A DNA stretch of 64,000 bases, taken from contig CM017452.1 of assembly GCA_007674295.1 (NCBI GenBank), forward strand, positions 124,001 to 188,000, in the 5' to 3' direction. This document shows positions 8,115-17,174 of the stretch, one piece after another (within the stretch, counting starts at the first letter, position 1; every line of letters begins with the position of its first letter). The position numbers and the translations under genes were made by a program. This DNA comes from Antonospora locustae (taxonomy: Eukaryota > Microsporidia). The notes below the pieces were generated by a model that saw nothing but the letters and a program-made list of their open reading frames with translations, was not told the origin of the DNA and made no database searches.

Positions 8115-8354
8115 ATGGACGAAGAGCGAAAAGCACTCGTTTTTGTTGATCTGCACAAGTACATCAATAAAGCAGTGTCAGTGAGACTTGCGAATGGAGA
8201 GGATATATGTGGAAAACTAGTCAGCTATGATCAGGTGCCAAATGTTGTCCTTGAATGCAACAATGGAGAAAAGTGGAGATACGGGTCAAAGATCATCTGT
8301 ATCGGAACAAACATAATGTCTATAGCTTTAGGTAAAGCAGAGCTGAAAATGTAG
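8115..8354 (+). CDS. LSM7: Sm-like protein, LSm7 type
   Basis: This is a single Sm fold of about 79 residues. Sm1 is seen as DLHKYINKAVSVRLANGEDICGKLVSYD with VVLEC, and a short Sm2 as ICIGTNIMSI. Order and the DL-KY start are closest to LSm7, a member of the LSm1-7 and LSm2-8 rings that act in mRNA decay and U6 snRNP. There are two candidate ATGs, 8109 and 8115, with CCC exactly between them (8112-8114). By analogy with other genes here, transcription would begin at the CCC, so the second ATG is chosen. The exact LSm number is less certain than the fold. Confidence 0.75.
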   Translation: MDEERKALVFVDLHKYINKAVSVRLANGEDICGKLVSYDQVPNVVLECNNGEKWRYGSKIICIGTNIMSIALGKAELKM

Positions 8355-8600
8355 AAGTACACTTGTGCTTTCTGCAATCTTTATGCATTGATATCTTCAA
8401 TTGAAATTGCAAAAAACAAAATACATAAGTTGGCTTTGTCTCCGCACATTTTTTTTCTGTAGTTATTGTTTCACAAAAGTGAGTGGAAAGTGATGCAAGG
8501 CTAAGACTGATGGAATGCATAAGCACACATTCCGTTTGAGAGTCCTTGGCGACTTGAGTGCTTACGCATGCCAATACTCATAAAAACTTAGATAAAAATA

Positions 8601-10793
8601 CTAGTATTTCTTGACCTTGTGGTGAAGCTCGTAGATAAAGTCCTCGTACGAGGGATGGTTATGAAGCCTGTCCTCCACAAGGTAGCTGTTGAAGTCCAGT
8701 TCATATCCACCTTGTCCCTGTTCCACAAAGAAAACGGGCAGCAAACAACAGTACTCAAAGCACAGCTCATCCACTATTACACGAAGCATATCTCGCTCGT
8801 CAGACCTTGCATCTGACCTAAGTGCTGACCTTAGTTCATCACATACATCTCTTCCAAAATAAACAAAAATCTTCTCGCCGTTTTCTAGAATGTAAACCTC
8901 TGCAGGCTCAAGTACCTCATAGCTCAGCTTCAGGGTTCTGGTTGATTCCATCTTCTGCTCGATAAAAAAATCTGTAAAGAGGAAAAGTCTTGGGTAAAAA
9001 TACCTGAATGTCTTTAGAACATCCATTCCCAGAACATTCTTGTGTCTATTTGGAGAGATTTTTGTGTTGAATATGGTGTTTTTTTGTAGAGCCTGGTACA
9101 ATGCAGGCAGCAATTTGATGCTTTCTGGAAGATGAAGATGAGAAGGAGATGCATTTTCGCAGCACTTCTTTCTGTAATATCCTAGTGTTTCCACCAGGCT
9201 GCTCTCTGCCTTCTTTAAGTTGGCTCTCCAGTTCTCGTAATCATGCACAACAGACTTGACGTAAGCACAAAATACGGTGTCAAAAGACACGTTGTTGTAG
9301 ATAAGGGGGATTTTGGTTGATGCATACAATGAGAGGTTGCACACCAACGTTCTTTTCACACCGTCCACTTTCCAGTAGCTGACAACAATTTGAAAGTACA
9401 CGTTTTGGCTTTCCTTCAGTATCTCGTCAATGAAAAAGGCAAACGCAGCGGTGGTCTTTGTGTCCATGTGTGAGAACGTTATAGAGTTTGCGCCTTCCAC
9501 CAAACCGTTTCCAAATATTCCACGCTTTCCTAGTGCGTCAGACGTCTTTACAGTCACGTTTGCTCCATAAACGCTTTTTTCCATTGTCGTATTGCACAGG
9601 TCCATGTACATGTTCTGAGAGCCAGTTCTGTATACATGCGAACGCCCATTTGTAACGTAGACTAGGCAATCAAGAGTCTGGTTTTCAACGATACTGAACG
9701 TACTTATTGACACTCTGTTGTCCACTAGTATTCCGCTGTACAGCGAAAGGTCCTGGCTGTTTTTTGAAGAAGCCAAAAACATCGCCACTTTTGTTCCTAG
9801 ATAAAACCCGCCCATGTTCGTAACAAACCTTACAATTTTGGATATAGGATACACCGTGCTTGCTGGCTTGGATGTTCGAAGAGTTTCAAAAAGACTCTTT
9901 CTGCTTTCGGGGCACGTGACGTCAAAACAAATATCAGGAGATGCAAATGGAACATCATCCATGTCATGAATGCGTTTTTCGTATATGCAACCATGCTTTG
10001 CAACCAAAATGCTCATTTCTTCTGTGAAAATAAGAAAAGAAACATGTCTAAAGGCCCATCCCTCATCGTCTATTGCTTTTTCAATGGAGTTGAGAGCATC
10101 AAAGTAGAAGTTAGTCGAATAGGCTATTCTAGAAAGCTCAATAACAAAAACGAACAGAGGCTCATCTATTTGCCTGTAAAAAAAATGGCTCTCATTGATT
10201 GCTTCAACTTTCTTGGCATAGCTATGTTCTTCCTTTGTTCTGTACTCAACGGTTGAATGCGGCTTGTCAGGCACATCTATGTTATTTTCACAGTTGCATA
10301 TATTGCATCTGAAGCCCTTTGATGTCTGCAATGTCACGGAAAATGGATTAAAGTAGCTGAAGCACTGCATACACTGGACTGTATTGGTTGCTGCTTCTTT
10401 AAAATAAGACCTTGGACTAAAAGGATGAATCATGAGCATGAGAGGCATTCCCATGCTTTCTAAAAGATAGTTGCTGTGAGGTATGACATACATTGTGGAT
10501 CGAACGATATTTGGGTCGCTATTGCCAGTTTCGGTAACAGAAAAGCTTGTTGTTGAGAATGGCGGAAGCCCAAGCGACGTGTCAAAATAGTTACTGAGCT
10601 GATTGTTCTTCTCTAATTCTCGAGGCACTTCTGGTGTCACTAGTTTTGTTTTTCTCCTTGAGCCACCCAAAGCGCTTCCTGTAAGGCTTTCGTTGCTAGC
10701 ATAGGTGCTTTCGCACATTGCCGTATTTCTGTTTTGGTGCAAGAACGTGTTCTTGAAATCTCTAGGAAGGTTTGTACTTTTGTTGTTATCCAT
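8601..10793 (-). CDS. SEC24: COPII coat cargo-binding subunit Sec24
   Basis: The 730-residue product shows Sec24 architecture. A poorly conserved N-terminal ~130 residues is followed by a zinc finger (CMQCFSYFNPF then CNICNC near 140-170). The vWA-like trunk, beta-sandwich, helical region containing LPESIKLLPALYQALQKN, and the C-terminal gelsolin-like domain (FVYFGRDVCDEL) complete it. Sec24 binds cargo with Sec23 at ER exit sites. Length is shorter than yeast (926) mainly at the N terminus. The start has CCCCC two to three bases upstream on this strand. Confidence 0.88.
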   Translation of the reverse strand: MDNNKSTNLPRDFKNTFLHQNRNTAMCESTYASNESLTGSALGGSRRKTKLVTPEVPRELEKNNQLSNYFDTSLGLPPFSTTSFSVTETGNSDPNIVRSTMYVIPHSNYLLESMGMPLMLMIHPFSPRSYFKEAATNTVQCMQCFSYFNPFSVTLQTSKGFRCNICNCENNIDVPDKPHSTVEYRTKEEHSYAKKVEAINESHFFYRQIDEPLFVFVIELSRIAYSTNFYFDALNSIEKAIDDEGWAFRHVSFLIFTEEMSILVAKHGCIYEKRIHDMDDVPFASPDICFDVTCPESRKSLFETLRTSKPASTVYPISKIVRFVTNMGGFYLGTKVAMFLASSKNSQDLSLYSGILVDNRVSISTFSIVENQTLDCLVYVTNGRSHVYRTGSQNMYMDLCNTTMEKSVYGANVTVKTSDALGKRGIFGNGLVEGANSITFSHMDTKTTAAFAFFIDEILKESQNVYFQIVVSYWKVDGVKRTLVCNLSLYASTKIPLIYNNVSFDTVFCAYVKSVVHDYENWRANLKKAESSLVETLGYYRKKCCENASPSHLHLPESIKLLPALYQALQKNTIFNTKISPNRHKNVLGMDVLKTFRYFYPRLFLFTDFFIEQKMESTRTLKLSYEVLEPAEVYILENGEKIFVYFGRDVCDELRSALRSDARSDERDMLRVIVDELCFEYCCLLPVFFVEQGQGGYELDFNSYLVEDRLHNHPSYEDFIYELHHKVKKY

Positions 10794-10942
10794 CCTGGGG
10801 GTTCACTGAGCATCTCTAGCACCCAACATGGAAAAAATGCATTCCTGCACTTGCATTTGTAGTATTTTCTATGTTCTGCCTGAGCATACCTGCATAATGA
10901 TTGATTTCTGTGTTTTAAATAGGAGTGTGATCTGAGCTACAG

Positions 10943-11809
10943 ATGCTGGGACAAGTCTGTATGTTTATGTTGATATGTGAGCTGTGTAAGCCACAGATAG
11001 CGTATACAGGAAAAAGAATTCTGGTGTTGGGCGGAAGCAGAGGATTGGGACTCGCTCTTGCTATAGAACTTAAGCTGCAAGGCGCACACGTAACAATCTT
11101 GGCCAGAAACAGAGAACGACTCGATAGTCTGAACAGAATATATGGCTTTGAAACTATTGCTGCAGATGTAAAGAATTTAGATGCCATCGAAGACAGTATC
11201 TATTATGACCTTGTTTTTTCGTGTGTAGGAAAGTGTGTGCCAGGATACTTTTCGCATCAGGACCTGGATATACTTGAGAATACGATGCGCACCAACTTTT
11301 TCAACACATTTCTTGCACTTAAGGCTCTCGTATCCAAGAACAGAAGACCCTTTACATTTGTTATTGTTGCCTCAACACAGTCTCTGTACACGTTTCCAGG
11401 ATACATGTCATATGCTGCATCAAAGTCTGCTCTGAGTATGCTCTTTGAGGCAGCGAAGGACGAGCTCCGTGCATTGAAAATTACACTGAAGATATACTAC
11501 ACATCTACAGTAACGTCTGAGGGCTTTCAAGAGGAAAACACTACAAAACCCAGAGAAACAGTAATATTTGAGTCGCCTTCCTATGGAGAATCATGCAAGC
11601 CTCGCATAAGAGCATGCAGGCTACTAAGACAGCTAGGATACAGAGATAGAATACCATCTGATTTTTTGACATATCTCATGATGATCAATGCTAGGTGCGA
11701 GACACTTGCCGACATGCTGTTTCTGCCGCTTGCAGCAATCACTAATCAAGTAATGCGTTCTATTATATCCATCTACTTTCAAGATATAGGTTTACCTCAT
11801 GGTGCTTGA
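10943..11809 (+). CDS. Short-chain reductase, 3-ketodihydrosphingosine reductase-like
   Basis: The 288-residue SDR has an N-terminal hydrophobic stretch (residues 1-15). The cofactor loop GGSRGLG near 30, ILARNRERL for NADPH recognition, the Ser of STQS and the active-site YAASK (about 157-161) are all visible. The order and a hydrophobic C-terminal segment fit TSC10/KDSR, the ER enzyme making dihydrosphingosine from 3-ketosphinganine. A different SDR specificity cannot be excluded. It is immediately followed (32 bases) by GPI8, another ER gene, on the same strand. Confidence 0.7.
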   Translation: MLGQVCMFMLICELCKPQIAYTGKRILVLGGSRGLGLALAIELKLQGAHVTILARNRERLDSLNRIYGFETIAADVKNLDAIEDSIYYDLVFSCVGKCVPGYFSHQDLDILENTMRTNFFNTFLALKALVSKNRRPFTFVIVASTQSLYTFPGYMSYAASKSALSMLFEAAKDELRALKITLKIYYTSTVTSEGFQEENTTKPRETVIFESPSYGESCKPRIRACRLLRQLGYRDRIPSDFLTYLMMINARCETLADMLFLPLAAITNQVMRSIISIYFQDIGLPHGA

Positions 11810-11840
11810 TGTTTGAGCAAACAACAGGACCCTGTTTTCC

Positions 11841-12644
11841 ATGAAGGCCATTGTTGTATTTCTTGTTTGCACTGCTTTTTGCAAAAATTATGGAATTCTG
11901 CTCAATGGGTCATGCAACTTCTACAACTACAGACATACCTCCAACATCATGGTATTGTCTCACATTCTTTTGAACAACGGCTTCACAGAGAGCGAGCTTG
12001 TAGTTTTCTCGGGAGAAAATGCAATGTGCGATCCACGCAACATAGACTCAAGTCGTGTTTACCTCTCCGAAACATTTAGTATACCTGCACCTGCTGTATA
12101 TGTGGAGGAGGCAACTGTCCAGGGGTTTCTGAATGCAGTGAATTGCAATCATGACAAGCTTGTAAACTGTGACAAAAACTCAAACGTGCTGATATACATG
12201 TGCGGTCATGGAAATGAAGGCTTTCTGAAAGTGCAGTATAGAGACGCGATACTGTCAAACGATCTGTGCCGCTCAGTATGCAAGCTTTCGGAAAGAGTTA
12301 ACAAGGTTCTGCTTATGGTTGATACATGCAGGGCAGAATCGTTCATATCAAAAAGCCACTTACCTAATAACGTGTTCGCATTATCTACAAGCCTTATATC
12401 AGAACCCTCAGTATCCTCTTTTTCATGTTCCACACTTGGCGTCCATTGCATCGATAACTTCCCATACTACCTGCACAAACTATCCAACGACATAAGAAAC
12501 ATGCCTCTCAAAGATTTCTTCGGTATGTTCGATCGCAAAGACATGCTTTCCACTATAAAATGTGTCTTTCACCAGGCTTATGCCTTTTACTTTGACGACT
12601 TCTTCAGACAATCGCAGCAGGAAGACATTCTATGGCCTCTTTAG
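11841..12644 (+). CDS. GPI8: GPI-anchor transamidase catalytic subunit GPI8
   Basis: The 267-residue product is a caspase-fold (C13) protease domain. A short hydrophobic start (IVVFLVCTAFC) may be the signal. NYRHTSNIMVL, the catalytic His in YMCGHGNEGFL (near 130) and the catalytic Cys in VDTCRAES (near 170) follow. NVFALSTS and LGVHCIDNF are further family matches. GPI8 cleaves the C-terminal signal of precursor proteins and attaches the GPI anchor in the ER. Yeast GPI8 has about 411 residues and a C-terminal membrane helix; this protein stops soon after the catalytic domain with no such helix. CCC is at 11830-11832. Confidence 0.92.
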   Translation: MKAIVVFLVCTAFCKNYGILLNGSCNFYNYRHTSNIMVLSHILLNNGFTESELVVFSGENAMCDPRNIDSSRVYLSETFSIPAPAVYVEEATVQGFLNAVNCNHDKLVNCDKNSNVLIYMCGHGNEGFLKVQYRDAILSNDLCRSVCKLSERVNKVLLMVDTCRAESFISKSHLPNNVFALSTSLISEPSVSSFSCSTLGVHCIDNFPYYLHKLSNDIRNMPLKDFFGMFDRKDMLSTIKCVFHQAYAFYFDDFFRQSQQEDILWPL

Positions 12645-12763
12645 GTAACTTCAGCAGCGGACACGTCACATGCATCAAATGAGCGCAACTTTTACAAAGG
12701 TATTTTGTTACTTCTTCTTTGCGGATTTAGATAGTAAAAGGAAGTATTTTCTAACCGTAGTAC

Positions 12764-12919
12764 ATGGATTTTAATACATATTTTGAAATAACAAAAACAA
12801 AAAATGTGTCTTTATGTGAGGCTCGCAAGAAAATAAGTGCTTTTCTAGAGAGTAATGAGGATATAGACGAGTATTCTAGAATTCAGCTTGAAGGTCTCTA
12901 CTATTTTCTTTCACCATAA
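12764..12919 (+). CDS. Possible small protein (51 aa)
   Basis: An ATG-initiated frame encodes an acidic, likely helical 51-residue polypeptide (starts MDFNTYFEITK, ends YYFLSP). It lies in the gap between GPI8 and SmF on the same strand. Composition is protein-like, but no family is recognised and no CCC precedes it closely. It could be chance. Confidence 0.3.
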   Translation: MDFNTYFEITKTKNVSLCEARKKISAFLESNEDIDEYSRIQLEGLYYFLSP

Positions 12920-12963
12920 GTCGAGTGAAAGTCTTTGAACCATTTCCAAGATGCCTAGGCCCT

Positions 12964-13233
12964 ATGGACAAAGCGAGGAATGCTGGACACAAAGACAGAC
13001 GTCCAGAACTTGAGAATCCAAAACAGTTTCTTCTGCGCAAGGTCAACTGCAAAGTTGAAGTTGTGCTCAAGTGGGGACAGTCATACGAAGGTGTACTTAT
13101 ATGCGCTGACGACTACTTTAATATCCTGTTGGACCATGCTGTTGAAAAAGTTGATGGAGTTGTTTCGGGAGACGTTGGCAAGATCTTAATAAGGTGCAAC
13201 AACGTCTTTTTGGTGAAGGATGTAGAGTACTGA
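12964..13233 (+). CDS. SMX3: Spliceosomal core protein SmF
   Basis: This is an Sm-fold protein of 89 residues. The Sm1 motif reads NPKQFLLRKVNCKVEVVLKW then GQSYEGVL, with DDYFNILLD, and Sm2 is ILIRCNNVFLVKDVEY. The opening NPKQFL, KW-G-Y-G and GDVGKILIRCNNV are typical of SmF, a member of the heptameric ring on U1, U2, U4 and U5 snRNAs. An upstream in-frame ATG (12925) exists, but the ATG at 12964 has CCC at 12960-12962 and sits closer to the family start, so it is chosen. Presence implies an active spliceosome even though no intron is evident in this window. Confidence 0.88.
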   Translation: MDKARNAGHKDRRPELENPKQFLLRKVNCKVEVVLKWGQSYEGVLICADDYFNILLDHAVEKVDGVVSGDVGKILIRCNNVFLVKDVEY

Positions 13234-13545
13234 CCAACTACTCCGCAGATATACAGGGCTTAGTGTACTTCAGAGACAAATTTGGTAAGATGGCTGTGTA
13301 CAGACACAAGGCTATTTTTATTGCTGTAGAATAACATGGTGTAATTCAGTGCCCACATCTCATAAGAGAATGATAAGGCCCGTGCTGCACTCTAATGTGC
13401 TATAAAATAAGGCGTTCACGATCTCTCTGAAATTGCGGCCCCATTTACCTCACAACCAGCATGGGTTTATGCATTAATATACAACGCAAGTTTACCAAGA
13501 AACATGTATCGTACACAGCATTGTATGCGAATGCATATCTGCTAC
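13234..13545. other. Intergenic, convergent spacer
   Basis: It lies between SmF (+) and the HSF-type gene (-). A 34-codon ATG frame at 13461-13565 overlaps the next gene's end and is not called. Nothing else seen. Confidence 0.45.
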
Positions 13546-14412
13546 TTATGCATGTCTTTTTATAACCGTGATCAGCTGCTCTTCTACATATGGCTTGACT
13601 AAAACCTCGTCCACGCCCATTTTCCGAAAGTCGTCAAAGTTTCCTCCTCCTGCATCACAGTTGCTATATGTTAGTACAACAGTAGCTTTTCTCTTGACAG
13701 CAACAACTCTTCTCAGTACTGCAAGGATGTTAAGGATTCCAAAGCTCATCACTATAATATCAAAGCTTTTTCTCTCGCATCTGAAAACAAGGTCGTTGCC
13801 ACTCTCTGCTACATACGTGTCAAAACCGGCCTTTGTCAAGAAAGATATAAGCAACATTCGGCTACAAACATCGTTCTCAAGCACAATTGCCTGCGGACTC
13901 TTGAACTGCTCTAAGCAACGAACTCTCATCCATTCCTGTTTTAGTACAGACAACTTTCCTAGAATGGCCTGAAGATTCTCGGAAGTCGCTGCAATAGCCT
14001 TTATAATTTGGCTCTGAAGATCCATTGTTTTGTCCAAGTTATTATGCCTGTTTCCTGGAAACCCAACCAGGGCCGATTTGAGATTCAACTTTGGTTTTAT
14101 GTTTTGCAGAAGATCTGGTCTATTTCTTTTAAAATAGCGGTGCTTAAACTCAAGAATGTCGTTTCCGTATCTTTCGATGATCTTAGGTGTACTTTTTTGC
14201 CTACAAAACCCATGTGCACATAGTGTTTTCACGAAGAGACTTGCGTCTGCGAGATTAAAGTAATGTTTCAGGAAGAGTGGGCTTAGTGTGTTTAGATTAA
14301 TGATCAACAAAGATTCACCATCTTCTCCCCACGCAAATATATCTGTGTTTTCTGGCGACTCTAATAAGTCATAGAGATTATATACGAATAGATTGTTTTT
14401 CATTATACTCAT
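13546..14412 (-). CDS. HSF-type DNA-binding protein with degenerate receiver domain (SKN7-like)
   Basis: Residues about 5-105 form an HSF-type winged helix: FVYNLYDLLE at the start, IFAWGEDGESLLI, LFLKHYFN, then SLFVKTLCAHGFCR and FKHRYFKRNRPDLL. A predicted coiled coil follows (about 125-165). Residues about 172-286 align with a two-component receiver. The acidic pair is kept (LEND), as are the Thr of VVLTYS and the conserved Lys in VLVKPY. The phospho-acceptor Asp is replaced by Ser in DIIVMS. This domain order is that of fungal SKN7/PRR1, response regulators for oxidative and osmotic stress. Without the Asp it cannot be phosphorylated the usual way, so it is probably a constitutive or ligand-regulated transcription factor (inference). 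Confidence 0.8.
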   Translation of the reverse strand: MSIMKNNLFVYNLYDLLESPENTDIFAWGEDGESLLIINLNTLSPLFLKHYFNLADASLFVKTLCAHGFCRQKSTPKIIERYGNDILEFKHRYFKRNRPDLLQNIKPKLNLKSALVGFPGNRHNNLDKTMDLQSQIIKAIAATSENLQAILGKLSVLKQEWMRVRCLEQFKSPQAIVLENDVCSRMLLISFLTKAGFDTYVAESGNDLVFRCERKSFDIIVMSFGILNILAVLRRVVAVKRKATVVLTYSNCDAGGGNFDDFRKMGVDEVLVKPYVEEQLITVIKRHA

Positions 14413-15491
14413 CAGCCAAAGGTATTATCAATGCACATAGGTCACATCTTTTTAACTTTCTTTTCTGGTTAAGCTTTACAAAATCATACCAATAATTATA
14501 TTGACATTTGAAAAAGACAACATGTTTGTATTAATGCAACGCATTTAGACTAGTAAACACCGTATACCACACTCATCTATTTCTATATAGAGTAATAGCA
14601 TCTTTGTTGCAATAGAAAATATACAGCATGCATCATTTTCTTTGCATCGACTTTTCTGTCGGTTAAAACAAGTTTAGTTTGTCATGACTTGTCATAGTAT
14701 CATTACTTCATGAAAAGCATGGGAAGCATCTAGGTTTCTACACTAGAAAATGAACTGCATGCAATGCACTGCACACTTTAAAGACCACTGGTATCAGTTC
14801 TGTGGCAAATGAGCAAAATGAATAAAAAGTAGTCTGGAATGAAGCAACAATACACAAACTGGACATGAGGTTATTCACTTTCAGTACATAAAAGATTTAG
14901 TGTATATATTAGGTTTCTGTGTGTATCAGAAACGCCAAAGCAACTTTTGATATTTTGAACATGCTGTACTGCTAAGCTGTGAAAGTTAAGTATGAAAATT
15001 TTATTTCATGCATTCATCACGTGAAACTGAAAACATGCAATGTTCAGAAAGAAAAGACTAAAGCGCAAGCAATACACTGTGCATGCTATAGCCACTAGCT
15101 TGGCGATGATGAATTAGGCTTGGTTGTTTACAAGGAGCTCTTTCTTGTAGTGGAATAGAAAGCAGTCAGTGAGTAAAAATATGCAATTTTTGCTTTGTTC
15201 TTTGCATACGACTCACGTAGTCAGAATATCGTAGAATTTAAGAAACATCGTACACCAATTTCAGTCTACAATAGCTCTAAGCACTCTGCATGTACTTGTA
15301 ATGAAGCATGTCCTAGCTGCATAATGATTCACAGTGACAATGTCATGTGTTCGCTAAAAACATTTTGTTCTTTGAGCCTAAAGTCATGAAAAGCATTGTA
15401 TATTCAAATAAACAGAGGTTGAAGCACACAAAGCACTAGTGCTTGTAATCATCAAGCATAAAGTAGAAAATTCTCTTTTGAGTGACCCTAC
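14413..15491. other. Long AT-rich intergenic region, no gene seen
   Basis: It is the shared 5' region of two divergent genes, the HSF-type regulator (-) and the TRF4-like gene (+). The longest frame (15195-15389) begins with TTG. No tRNA or rRNA signature is visible. CCC at 15486-15488 belongs to the downstream start. Confidence 0.5.
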
Positions 15492-16700
15492 ATGGATAAG
15501 GACTTTATCGGGCTTTTTCATGAGACAAAGAACAGGAAATACAAATGTAAAAGCCCAGAAGCATTTCTTGAGGAGAGAGACACAAAACTAAACATGGATC
15601 CTGTGAACAAACTGAACTACGAGTTGAAGGATCTATACAGTATACTTAGACCAAGAAAGGAAGAGATATGCATCAGAAAATATCTTCTGAGAAAGATGAT
15701 TGATCTTCTGGAAAGAAATGTTGAAAATGCAACTGTGTCTACTTTTGGAAGCTACGAGTGCGGGCTGTTTCTTCCAACAAGCGACTTTGACATTGTAGTG
15801 TGTCCAAAGAAAGTGCAGGGCGATCAAAATACTGTTCTCAAAGAAATCAGAAGCATAATTTCGAAGGCTAACTTCATCAGCTTGGAGTCAATAATTCATC
15901 TTTCGAAGGCCAAAATCCCTATACTGAGATGCGCAGACGAGGTGTTTGGATACAGGTTTGATATATCTGTAGGTCACACTAACGGACTGTCACAGGCAAA
16001 GTACATGAAGAAAATACTGTCTGAAAGGCCCTACATGAGACCGTTCGTTATTTTATTAAAGCATTTTTTAAGAACAAGAGACATAAGTGAATCCAAAAGA
16101 GGTGGTCTGTGCTCATATGCGCAGTTTTTGATGATGCTGCACTTCTTTCAGTTGCACCCTTTAGTACAGACACGGTGTATTGATCCATACGAAAACATGG
16201 GTGTGCTGTTTCTAGATTTCTTTCAGTACTATGGATTCAACATGCATGGAAACGCAAAAATTACCATACAAAACCCAGGATACAAAAAGAAGAACGACAA
16301 CAGCCTTACATTTTCCATCGAAGATCCAATAGACCATACACACGATGCAGGATCCCTTTGCTCAAACGGAAATGCGATTATGGACGTCTTCAATCATGCA
16401 TATAGACTTATGAGCACTNAAAACCCAGGATACAAAAAGAAGAACGACAACAGCCTTACATTTTCCATCGAAGATCCAATAGACCATACACACGATGCAG
16501 GATCCCTTTGCTCAAACGGAAATGCGATTATGGACGTCTTCAATCATGCATATAGACTTATGAGCACTGTGTTTCACAAAAAAATTTCTGGAAAAAAGTC
16601 TCTTTCCTCGCTATGGATGAAAAATAGCAAATCTGAAGAAATATGGCGAGAAAGAAACATTCAGAAGTGGAGAGGCGTTGAATGCTCTGGAAATATCTAA
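15492..16700 (+). CDS. TRF4/PAPD5-like non-canonical poly(A) polymerase, distorted by an assembly join
   Basis: The product has the nucleotidyltransferase signature FGSYECGLFLPTSDFDIVV (near 85-105) with the catalytic Asp pair. A third acidic position is in YRFDISV. The central domain shows RPFVILLKHFLR and GGLCSYAQFLMMLHF, and a PAP-associated region follows (NMGVLFLDFFQYYGF). This order matches TRF4/5, the TRAMP-complex poly(A) polymerase of nuclear RNA surveillance. After MSTVFHK the protein ends soon. An N at 16419 is followed by an exact repeat of the preceding 149 bases, which adds 50 spurious codons; the true protein is probably about 352 residues. CCC lies four bases before the ATG. 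Confidence 0.85.
   Translation: MDKDFIGLFHETKNRKYKCKSPEAFLEERDTKLNMDPVNKLNYELKDLYSILRPRKEEICIRKYLLRKMIDLLERNVENATVSTFGSYECGLFLPTSDFDIVVCPKKVQGDQNTVLKEIRSIISKANFISLESIIHLSKAKIPILRCADEVFGYRFDISVGHTNGLSQAKYMKKILSERPYMRPFVILLKHFLRTRDISESKRGGLCSYAQFLMMLHFFQLHPLVQTRCIDPYENMGVLFLDFFQYYGFNMHGNAKITIQNPGYKKKNDNSLTFSIEDPIDHTHDAGSLCSNGNAIMDVFNHAYRLMSTXNPGYKKKNDNSLTFSIEDPIDHTHDAGSLCSNGNAIMDVFNHAYRLMSTVFHKKISGKKSLSSLWMKNSKSEEIWRERNIQKWRGVECSGNI
16270..16568. repeat. 149-bp exact direct repeat around a single N (probable assembly artefact)
   Basis: Bases 16270-16418 recur exactly at 16420-16568, separated by one N at 16419. This is the pattern of two contig ends that overlap but were joined without merging. 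It lies inside the TRF4-like gene. Confidence 0.9.
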
Positions 16701-17174
16701 GACTTTTCGTTTCTACACCAAGGTAGTAACTATTAAAGAGGTCTCGTTTTGAGACTTGTTATGTCTTTAAGTACCTTTCTTACAGAGCAGACACTAACAA
16801 GTGTATCCGCCTTATATTTATTGAAGCGCAGAAGCCTCTATACTGCACATGTATATTATAACCTGTATTATGACCATTCAATTCATGCGCTGAAAATAAG
16901 ATTACTGGCTACTTTGATTTCTTGATAACAATATTCACAGATATGCACAAAACCATCAGTACAAACAAAGTAACTTTTAATCGAACCAACGTCTTTATTA
17001 AACACTGTGTGTTTGTTGCATTTTTTATGTAACGGCTTTATTAAAATATCCATATTGGGGAATTTTTCTAAATCATCTCACAGTTGCAGCACACCCTGTG
17101 TTCGTTGTACTCCTCAAATCCGCAAAGTGTTTGTTGTGCTTGTCATTGCACAGTAAGCGTGCTATAGAAAGAAA
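16701..17174. other. Intergenic, convergent spacer
   Basis: It lies between the 3' ends of the TRF4-like gene (+) and INO80 (-). AT-rich, with no long ATG frame and no RNA signature. Confidence 0.5.

Noticed and set aside
13461..13565. 34-codon ATG frame after SmF
   Set aside because: Very short and overlaps the 3' end of the HSF-type gene; no supporting signal beyond a distant CCCC.
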